From assembly GCA_030248215.1 (NCBI GenBank), contig JASANG010001872.1:62001-126000 (forward strand): a DNA stretch of 64,000 nt, read 5' to 3'. Position numbers and translations under genes: made by a program. The stretch comes from Enoplolaimus lenunculus (Eukaryota > Nematoda > Enoplea > Enoplida > Thoracostomopsidae). The notes under the pieces were generated by a model that had not been told where the DNA came from, searched no databases, and worked only from the letters and a program-made list of their open reading frames with translations. Positions 46,991-58,900 of the stretch are shown one piece after another (position 1 is the stretch's first letter; each line of letters opens with the position of its first letter).

Positions 46991-49900
46991 CTAAAATTTC
47001 AAAATTTTACATCTCTATCACATAAAAAGTGATATACACAAAACAGCTACACGATAAGAACGTGAAGTGCACTAAACACAAAACTGCCCAGTACATTACC
47101 TGACTAATCTGCTGCAAAATAAAAATTTATTGCAACAATTTACCTTTTCGTTTTAAGACATGTTTTCGGTTACACAGGCAGAGAGTTAAGTTATCCGCGG
47201 CGCAATTTGTGTATATACACGTTTAAATTTTACGTCGCGACATGTTATAGAGCATAGCCCGAATTTCCCTGTCAGACTGTCCCCCTCCCCCACAAAGGGT
47301 CAGCCAGCGGATGCCCGCCTTCCCCAACGGAAAGATATACATAGGTCAATCTTTCCCCCGGAAACATTCGCCTTGGCGGGTCTTTCAACTTCAAGGCCAA
47401 TCTTTTCCCTACTGTTGCAAACTTTGCGGGGTCCCTCCTTAGGTATGCTGGCTTGTAAGAGGCAAAGCGCAATAATGCCGCTTTAGCACAGTTACTACAC
47501 TTGCACTCCGCCATCATACCAAATGTACGCCCACAGCCTGTGCCGAAATTACAACTTAAATGTAATTTTCTGAAACGTTTGCCAAATGCACTGAAAAAAA
47601 TCTCTGAATCATATCTAACGGCAACCGTAGCAAAAATACTGGCGTCTGGACTGGACCACAGATGCTGAAACACATGCAACGCACAGTTGTGAATGTAATG
47701 GATTATGCTAAAATTGCGTCTGGCTTCACGTATCAACCTCAGAGACTTTCTACAGGTTTTCTAAAAAGGACGTGCCGATACCAAAAGTTTTGCCGATGCC
47801 AATTTTTACTTGGAAAATATGCCGGTGACGAACCGTAACCGATATCAATTTGAATACAGGATGCTTAAAGAACATATAGGATAATAAATTATATCATTAT
47901 AAATGCAGACTTAAACCCTTAACACCATAAACGATTTTATAATTTGGGGTGTGCCGATTAAATGGCATCGGCATCGGTAATAATCGGCACTTTTCGTCAG
48001 TATCGGCATCGGCGTCGGTACTGCAAAAAAATTGCCGTTTCTTTGCCGATACTTTTTGCATATAACAATCAATTGGAAATTGGAATGCTATCAATTTCAT
48101 TGCAGGGCACATATCAGTGTGTCTGGTCATAGAAACTGAGTTCTCTCTTGCGTTTGTTCTTGAAAAAATTAATTGAAATGAACATTTCTTATAAAATTTT
48201 AATTGTTAATGATGGTTAGGTTTCAAGTCTTCATATTATGGTGTAATATAGTATTCTATCTGTTGATTAAGCATGGAGTACTGAAGTTGGAATCAGCATC
48301 GGCATCGGCATCGGCAAAATTTCAAAATAAGAATCGGCATCGGTATCGGCTTTGGCAAAAATTATCGGCACATCCCTAATTATAATTTTTGAGAACGGTC
48401 ATTTCAATTAATTTTTTAACACAAACAGATACGTAACAGTTTTCCTGATCAGACACACTGATATACTCCAACAAATGAAATTGATAGCATTCAACTGACT
48501 GTTATGTATAAAAATATAGACAAAAATCGGAAATATTTTGCAGTGCCGATAGCGATACTCGCAAAAATTGCCGATTAGTACCGATGCCGATGGTGATTAC
48601 TCGGCACATCTCTACTTTTAAATAACCGACTCGTCCAGCACATAAAGCAACCTTAAAGATAACACATAACAAATCTTTCACGGTTCGTTCTGAAATATAG
48701 TAAAATTTTAGGTCGTTATCACATTTCGGACTAACAGTTAGTCACTCCCGCTATTATTGTCATTTCGGAAGGAAGTCGTCGAGGGTGAGGTACGTGATCA
48801 ATCTCAGATCTTTCGCCGAGAATTCTAGGATTCGCCACCGAGTATATATACGTATATCTATACTCTGCCTAGTGTTTAAAATCCTTCCCATCATACATCG
48901 CTTCCGGTTATGCTTCATTATCTTGTTCTCCTCTATATTGAAAACACTTCAGGACCACAAACGTTGCAATAGGAACACACAAAGTGCAATAGCAGGTGGA
49001 AAAATCGGCCTAAGGAGGAAAACATAGCTTAAGAGAATCTTTCATGAGGAAAATCAGCCCATATAGACTTTCAAGTGGAAAGATCTGACTGGAAAAATCG
49101 GAATGTAACACCGGGGCAAGTTTGCGACAAAGTTACTAATTCAAATGAGAATATGCTCTACTAAATCAATAAACAAAACACGCAATATATATTAGTAGTT
49201 TGTGTTTCTAAACGCTTTTCGAACTTTAACAGATTGCTTGGCGTAGTTAAATCCAACAGTTGTTGCTGGTTGTGTTACCATTGAGCTGCCATCATACGTA
49301 ACGTACGCCGCAGTTGGGGTCATCTCAGCTGACTGATGCGCAGCGAGAGTTTGAGACTGCGAGAGCTGTTGAGCTGATGCTGGAGACGCAGAAGCTGGCA
49401 CATTAGAAATACTCATTAATGCAGCCTGAAATAATAGTTAATTGCGCACAACAATTGATAAGTGAGTAATTATACTATTTTCTAACCAAAATTTAAACGG
49501 GGTCTTTTTCGTCATCCACTAAGCAGCCGGCATGTGCCCATAATAAAATTCTTACAATATATTAGAGTATTAAATAAGTGCATTTATTATTTCAAATTTA
49601 GTGTCTTAAACCTAAATCGGTGTTCGAAACTTTAACTTTGATAAAAAAGGTGATATTCTCAATTGTAAGCACGATAGAAAAGGAATATATAACGAGAAGG
49701 TTTCTGAAGTGCTTTAACTATTGAAGAGTATGAGTGATCTTAAATATTTTTAGTAAAGAAACGTGGGGAAATGTCAATTCAATACCCACGAGTGAATGAG
49801 GGACACGTAGAAAAAGTCAGATATAAGATAAACCCAAGTGTAATGTTTGTATTAGGTGGGTATTACCTGTGGCAAAAACTTAAATTAAAAGTTGATTTTC

Positions 49901-52900
49901 AAAACATATGCAATTAGGTGCAGTGTTGTTTTGGTGTTTAATACTTGGGTTTGGGTTTGATATTTTGTTGTTGCTATACTTTCATGCGAGAATTTATTTC
50001 GAAACGCGGGAAGGATCGGGTCGAAAACATCTTACCCAGATTCCACTTTGGTGTAAACAGACCGGAACCCAAAACGGATAGTTACGTGAAAAAGTTTGAA
50101 AGATATTTAATATTTTTCTTCTACGACAATTGAGGATCTAGCAGATGCACCCAAAATTTGCAATGATTTAGAGGTCATTTTATTTCAAATCAAAAAATTG
50201 CAACATATCTGCACTGAAAATAGAAAATGAATGAATTTTAGGAGGTTAAAAACCAGGACTTTTTGCTATAAAACGAATATCATGTTACGCGGTTACATTG
50301 TGATACATTGATACATAAGTAATATAGGGATGTTATACACACGTTTTGTTTTTGCTAAGCTAATGAATTTAGTAATGATTAAATTAACTTTACAAACGTA
50401 TATATATTTAGCTGCAAGCAAAATTTTTCTAACATGACCAAATACCAAATAAACAAAAACCTTAACCACTACGAATGACGTACCTGCTGTGAACTAAGAC
50501 TGCCATATAAATACTGATTTTGAGGCACAATTTGACCTGAATTGATTGCATTGTTATTCGCATCTTGCTTAAATTAAACTTACGAGCAATTGTTAGCTGG
50601 TTAAACTCGGGTGAACGTGAAAGATTAGGAAGGGCAAGTATATAACCAGTAGGGATGTGTCGATTGTTCGGAATCGGTATCGGTTATAATCGGAACTTTT
50701 CGAGAGTATCGGGATTGCAAAAAAATTGTCGATTCTTTGCCGATACTTTCAGCACATAACAGTCAGTTGGAATACTATCAATTTCATTTCTCGGCGCAAA
50801 TCAGTGTGTCTGGTCAGGAAACCTGTCATCTCTCTTGCATTTGTGGTTGACAAAAAATTGAAATGAACCGTTCTTATAAAACTATAATCGTTTATGATGG
50901 TTACGGTTTAAGTCTTATATAATGATGTAATATAGTATCCTATCTGTTTATTACGCATGGTGTACAGCATACGTAGTGCAACCGGAATTCCGGTTCCGGT
51001 TGCAACAATTTCTGACTTTGCGGTTCCGGTTCCGGTAAATTTTTACCGAAATTAAAAATTCCGGTATTAAATTTCGGTCGGTGGAAATTAAGATATTGTA
51101 CTAAAAATGATAAAAATTAAGTAGATTTCATTCGTATAGTATATAAACCTTCACAATCACAGAAAATAAACCATCGAATGTAGATTGCGCTTCCGTGGAC
51201 TATGAAAATCTAAAATACAGCAGATAAAGCGAATACCGATCTCCAACTAAGGGTTATTTCACCAATAATATTGCAAAAAAGAAAATTATAATGAATTTGT
51301 CGGTGGCATATATTTTTCAGTTTTCGTTTTCCGGTTTCGTTTCCGGTAACTTTCACACTACGGCTCCAGTTCCGGTTCCGGTAAATTGTAATTCCGGTTG
51401 CATCCTAGTGTGCGTACTGCGTACTCAAGTTGGAATCGGCTCCGCGAACATTTTGGTATCGGAACATCTGTAATAACCAGTCGTAGTGGGACTGCAAATA
51501 TTGGGCAAAGCTCGCACCCGGCCCACGTACTATTTGAGCGACAAATTTTAGTTTTTCTTATCAATTTACCGAACGGAATACATTGTTAGCCACCGACAAA
51601 ACCAAAAAATATAATGCACTCAAATGCTATAACTGGCAACGGTAACATACTAATTAATTGGCTTGCAGCTAACTAAAAGTTTCAATTTCTAAACGCTATA
51701 TATTTAAATTTCTTGTGCCCGAAGATAAATAAAACCAACAGCACATATAAACACTTATAAAAAGTCTAATTCCCAAACTCAACTGTCATAGTTGGTACAG
51801 CTACTATAATAATTATAATTAGTAACTACTTTTTCATTTATCTGTTTTGGAAATTTGTAATAATTTAATTCAGTTTGTGCGCACCCAAAAACCTTTTAGT
51901 ACCGAAATCAGACCGATGGTAACCCTAATAATTAGCCGAATAATGTAAAAAAGGCTTAATTTAGGCTTAGCCAATTACGTAAATTAGCGTGTACAGCTAT
52001 GGAACTGCATAGAAATTTAAAAACCCAACGCCAGGTTAACAACACCCCAGGATAATAGGCTTTCAAGCAAAAAGTTGATCAAAATCAGTTCAACAGCTGT
52101 TGAACGGACTGAGACACAAAATTAACTGACAGACATTCAGCTTTCGACCACCGATACCAGGCACAAAATATAAAAGCTTCGCAAGAATCTGAGCTTTGTT
52201 CAGAGTCTCGCTTCGCTTTCGCTCATTTACTTCCCCGTGTTGTCAAACGGAAAATGTTAATTTTAACTATATTTAACAAACGCTCTAAGCTAAACATCCC
52301 ATCGAAAACATGCAATCGAAACGTCAGCTTGAAATCAAATACGAAGCATTGCTTACTTACTTTATCTGGTCCAAAAAATGACGCCGGAAAGAAGTTCCCA
52401 GCTATCTTAAAATACATAATTCATCTTAAAAAAACTCAAAATGAATATTGAAGATCTATATACGCTCTGGAAAAATTGCCTCCGCTATTCTGGCGTTAAG
52501 TTAATAAGTTTCAACTTAAATGAAAAATCCTATATACCTATAGTTCAACCGAAGCATTGTAATTCTGAAATTCAAAATTAACAAGTTTTCCAAATTAAAC
52601 ATAATTTGAAATTACAGAATTCGAAAAATTACACTATATCTTTACACCAACTAGAGTTTTCTTCCATAAATACGCACAGGTTTAAAATCTTATACATACC
52701 TAATTTCACGCGTGTGACCTTAAATCAAAGTGCATATGTCGTGCCCTAAACACTATTTGCCGCAGTTTGCTACAGGGACGTCCGTAACGACAATTGCTGT
52801 TGCGAGCAGCCCAAACAACTAGTATAATACAAACTGGTTTTGAACGGAGGATTGTACAAACCAAATAGCTGCTGGAATGCAAAGTGTTTGTGATCGGTTG

Positions 52901-55900
52901 TAGCAATTCTCATTCGGAACGTCCCAGTTACCAACCGGGGCAAATAGCTGTTTGGGGCACAACATGTATGTCGTAGCCCAAGTCGTAATTTAGCCCAATT
53001 CCGAATTGGCTATTCCAGGCCGTAATTATGACTTGAGCTAGCCTACGGCGTAATTCTTTCTCTGCGACAAGTGTACGCCTTGTGATTGGTTACTACCTAA
53101 TGCCATACTCAAATACGATTGGTTGATGCGATGACAATACTTTTATCTGATTGGCAAACTAATCAGGACCTATTGGCTACCTAACAGTTTGTTTTACTGA
53201 GCAAAAGGAAATCAAGCAGGATTACGGCTATCAAATTAACCAATTAGTAAACGCCCAAATTTATCTGTCATGGTTCAGCCTTGGGCTAGCCCAAGTCGTA
53301 ATTCCGCTTTGGACTAGCCCAATTCGGAATTGGGCAGAATTTACGACTTTGGGCTACGACATATATACCTTCGAAAATTTGGGTGCTTCACTCAATGCGT
53401 TTATTTGCCTTACTTTTTAGCTTGCTTATACTAATACAGTAACTCAGTTTTTACACAATGGATGCACTATTCCAAAATCTGTGCCCTAACCGCACTTCCC
53501 GTGTAAGACCCAGCCCTTTTCAGAGTAATTGAGCTGACTGATGCTACACCGAGTACCACTGCTGTAACCTACCATGGTTGGAGTTGGCGTTGGAGGCGTA
53601 TACACCAATTGACCGGGTTGTAGCAGAAATGGGAATGTTCCGACTGTCTTAAACAAAACAAAACATACCTATACTTCAACTGTAGCCAATGTATATGTCG
53701 AAGGCCAATCTGCTATTCAGGCCCATTGCTAATTGGCTTCTGCTATTTTATGTAATATCAGTTTGGCCTAGGCTACACTGTTACTAAAGTTATAGATCAA
53801 TCAGATTTCAGTATTTGGACAGATGCTATGCCTTTAACCATAGCAGTTGGCCTCTAGGCCAATTGGTAATCGGCCTGAATAGCAAATTGGCCTACGACAT
53901 ATACAAAAAAGTTCCGCATAGTTATGCGTCATTAAAAATGACAAAAACACAAAAACATATTTCAGCCACATTGTAGTCATCCAAGTGGTCAAAACCGTAA
54001 CGAGAATAAGATGGCTGCAAGTGATAAAGAAACTTCATGTTTGTTTTGAAGCGAAAACTTCGATAAGTCTACTTTTTTCCAAAACTTACTTGAGAAGGCT
54101 GCGCAAGACTGTAGTTTTTTGGATTTGGCACAACCATCACACCATTTTGAAAACTTGTTGGCAAGCCTCCAGCGTTTCCAAGAACAACGGCTCCCGGCGG
54201 TACCCCAGCTATAATCGTCAAAAATGTTTTCTGCAGTTTCTGATCTCAGATTAGACAGGAACAGCTGCGAAAACGAACACTTAAATTGAAATCAAATTTA
54301 TGAATGCGAAGTTTTTAGTTCAAGCTTACCTTTAAGTGTTTTATAATATCAATCCCACATTGGCCAATGCCAATCTGCTTTTTTATGTAATAGCAGTTTG
54401 GCCTGGACCAAACTGCGATTGAATGTATAGACTAAACAGATTTGATTATTTGGTCAGACACATCGACAACCATCGCGGGCTTATTTTACATTACTGTTGT
54501 TCAGCTACATCTACCATTAATATTTGGCCTAGGCCAAACTAATTACTCTGAATAGCAGATTGGCTAAGGCCATTTAGTATATATCTGGTCTGTATAGCAG
54601 ATTGGCTTACGACATATATATTATGTACTGCAATGATGTTCAGTTCCCGCATGCGCTTATTGGATGCATTCTCAGTTAAGCCTTAAGCGAATTTTGAGTC
54701 GAAATATTTTCCATCAAATATGCACTATTAATTGCGTACCGTATAACCTTTGCAGCGTACCAGGCGGTTGTCGACGCTGTGCTTGTCCGATGTTAAGCTT
54801 CCGGCCACGAAACTCTAACACTGAGTAGCTCTGAAACCCTCGTGTTATACTTTGAAAAATATGTAGCTAAGTATCGCAAATCAAATTGCATATTGGTCAA
54901 TTACAAATTGCTACAAACAAATTTATGAAAAGCACGTTCGCTAATAGTCACAAGCTAGTTACAGTCAAGAAGCCCAAATCCTTTTTATTTACCGAATTCA
55001 ACGTGTATTCCCTTTCCCAATAATAATTTGCGCAACGATACGTATATACGTAGTTGTTTATTATTGAGCGAACCGAAACTCAGAGCTTCAAAAGAATCTC
55101 AGGAACGGCTGAACCGATTTCGATAAACTTTTTTGTTTGAAAGCCAATTATCCTGGGGTGTTAACCTCGCATTGGGGTTTTCAAATTTTAAGCCATTTAT
55201 TAGCTACAGGCTAACTTGCATAATTAATTAAGCCTAAATTAGGAGTTTCCACAATACTTCACTAATTATTACGGTTAGAAGCAATCTAAATTTAGCATTG
55301 AAGGGTTTTTGGATGCGAGAAATCTGCGTAGACTGTTCACAAACCCCCAAAACCGATAACTGAGCAGTTAGCTAATAGATAATTTGCATATTAGCATAGT
55401 TTATAAGCCTAAATTAGGACTTTTTACAATATTTCACTAATTATTACAGTTAGAAGCAATATAATTTCAGCATTAAAGGGTTTTTAGGTGCGAGAAACTT
55501 CAATACATTGTTTACAAACCTCCAAAGCCGATAATTGAATAGTTAGCTAATAGCTAATTTGCATATTAGCTTAATTGACAAGACAAAATTAGGACTTTTT
55601 AAATTATATCAATAATTATTAGGGTTTACTGAAGGTTTTTGGTGCGAGGAATCTTAATAAATTGTTTACAAACTTGTAAAACCGATAATTGAGTAGTTAG
55701 CTAATAGATAATTTGCATGTAAGCATAATTGATAAGCCTAAATTGGGCGCTTTTACAATGTTTCACTAATTATTAGGGTTACAAATCATATAATTTTAGC
55801 AATAATGGGTTTTCAGGTGCGAGGAATCTGAATAAATTGTCTACAAACCTTTAAAAGCGCAATAATTATTAGGGTTTACTGAAGGTTTTTTGGTGCGAGG

Positions 55901-58900
55901 AATCTTAATAAATTGTTTACAAACGTGTAAAACCGATAATTGAGTAGTTAGCTAATAGATAATTTGCATGTAAGCATAATTGATAAGCCTAAATTAGGCA
56001 CTTTTACAATGTTTCACTAATTATTAGGGTTACAAGCAATCTAATTTCAGCAATAATGGGTTTTCAGGTGCGAGGAATTTGAATAAAGTTAGCTAATAGA
56101 TGTTTTGCATATTTGCTTATTTGACGAGACAAAATTAGGACTTTTTAAATTATTCCAATAATTATTAGGGTGGTTGAAGGGTTTTTGGGTGCGAGGAATC
56201 TGAGGAAATTGCTTACAAACCCCCAAAAGCGATAAATGAATAGTTAGCTAATAACTAATTTGCATATTACCTTTAGTGCTTACGTGTGTTCGAGCTTCGC
56301 TCAATAAATGTAGTCCCACTACGACTGGTACGCGACGCGGTGTTGAGTCTTAAACCAAAAATATACCAGTCGTAGTAGAACTACATGTATTTAGCGAAGT
56401 TCGGACATACTTACTTTTCAATCACTCTATTTAAACATTCCAAACTTATAAAGAACAAGCGGATAGTTTGACCCACTTACTTTCCAATTAATCTAATATG
56501 TAACTTATGTAGTTATTAGCTAACTGTTCAATTATCGGTTTTGGAAGTTTATAAACTACTTATTAAGATTTCTCGCACCCAATACCCTTTAGTAATGAAT
56601 TTGATTGCTTGTAATCCTAATAAGCAGTGAAGTAATTTAAAAAGCCCTAAGTCAGGCTTATCAATTAAGCTAATATGCAAATTAGTTATAACGAACTATT
56701 AACCCCAATGCGAAGTTAACACCCCAGGATAATAAGCTTTCAAACAAGTTTATCAAAATCGGTTCAGCGGTATCTGAGATTTTTTCCGACGTGCATCCAC
56801 CTCAAGACCCCTGAGAACAAAACATAAAACGCTTCGCGCGGAGTTTTGCTTCGCTCAGTAACATCTAGGATCTATCTGAATCACTTGAAAAGTAATACCA
56901 ACAAAACTCAACCAAAAAACGCATGCGCTTCTGCTTCTCATTACAACTTACGCTGATGAGACGTTTGGCATCATCTTCGAGATCATAAGTCACAAATCCG
57001 TATCTAAAAATATCGAAGAGAGTTCCGCAAATTAGAAAAACTGTATAGCGTATCTGCTCTGTATATATATAGGTTTACTCATTAATCTAATTCAACATTG
57101 GTAAGTTGAAATACAAATTTTAACGATGATCTAGAATTCTAATTGATTATTCGCCCAAGTTAATCGTCGAGAAGTCAGCTAGGGTTGTCTTAGAATTCAA
57201 GGTTCTGCTGGAAAATTTAAACCTTCACCTCACCTAATATTTGACTTGGAGAATGAAGACGGTGACCGGACAGAAGAACCACCGGACACCGCATGGGCAA
57301 AAGGCCGTTCGGACAAAAGGCTGGCTGGACAAAAAGCCGTTTGGGCAACAGGCCGTACGGACAAAAAGCCGTCCGGACAAAAAACCGCCTGGACAAAAAG
57401 CCGTCCGGACAAAAGGCCGCCTGGACGAAACTCCATCTGGACAAAAAGCCGCCAGGGCAAACAAAGACTAATTTTGCGTCAATCCGCTTTGTATATATTA
57501 AAAATTAGTAAAGGTGATTACTGATTAGCCGTTGAATTAAGCCATGGGCTTTCAAACGAAGACTCGCTAATGGGGGCAGGCTTATATGAATAAGCAATAT
57601 AAACTCTGCAAAGTCATAGCGAGCATTTGTTTCTTGTTTTGTTTTTTGTTGTTACCAAAGTCGGTCAATGTATATATAGCACAGTGGCTTTTTTTCCAAT
57701 CCCAAGGTTAGTCTCTAGACATTTTTACTACAGTATTTAGATTGTTGCAGCCGTTGCGATCTAAGCGAGATGTTATCAAAAAGGTACATGCGTCTTAACT
57801 TGAAAACCAGTACGGCATAGGGCGTGTTAAACCGAAAACCAGTACGACATAGGGGTTTGAATGTTCCACTTTTCCAGTTTTGTGAACCTTGTCTACTCTT
57901 TTAACTTTCACTGCCTAACAAGGGAATATCTAACCGTTTGAACTTTTCCCATTCCCAGTTTTGCCATCCAAACTTATGCCTCTGATTTTCCTATTAATCC
58001 TGCGGAATTGCTAGCTGTCATACAGAAGTGGCTGTGCTGCACTTCTGGTCAAACCCCTGTGCTATACATTGGCCGATTTTGGTTATAACAAAAAAACAAA
58101 AACAAAAACAAACGGCCATTTGTCCGGACGGCATCTTGTCTGGACCGACTTTTGTCAGGGTGACCATTTGTCCATTCGGTTTTTTGTTCGGACGGCATTT
58201 TTCTGACGGCCATTTGCCCGGACGGTGTTTTGTCCAGGCGATCTTTTGTCCTCACGGCCTTTTGTCCGGATGACTTTTTGTTCAGGCGGTATTTTCTCCG
58301 GACGGTCTTTTGTCCAGGTTGCATTTTGTCCGGACGCCCTTTTGTCCAGGCGGCCTTCTGTCTGGATGGCTTTTTGTCCAGCCAGTCTTTTCTCCATGCG
58401 GTATTTTGTGCGGACTGTCTTTTGTCCAGGTTGCCTTCTGTCCAGAACGGCGACCTTCTGTCCGGCGAACCAATAGACACTAAGCTACGTATATAGCTTA
58501 CCCTTTGCTAACACCATTGGTGTCACGAATGATTTTCACGTCACGAATTGAACCATGTACTCCAAAGAACACTCGTAATTCAGTTTCAGTAGCCTAAACA
58601 AAGATATGCGGATCTGTTTATCATGTTTGCCTTTATCGCCATTGTGGTAGGTAATATTCTGCTGGAAGCCACCACCATACTCTTAAAAACGTTAGATCGA
58701 AAAAATCTACTGGATATTTGCAAATGTGTTTAAGAACATCATACAGCTGCTTTGTGTCGAACTACTTGATACATATTTATTTTGATGTGACTGATTCTCC
58801 AGCAAGTCCAGAAGCTTATGCTTTTGATACTGAAGTGACATGAAAAAGTCAAGTAAATGATTAATTTGAAACCAGTAAACTGAACGACTCAAAATAGTCA

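Noticed and set aside
57217-58496. Many overlapping 60-143-aa ORFs rich in DKRPSGQK or FCPGG words
   Set aside because: They come from a 16-base tandem unit open in all frames, not from a protein.
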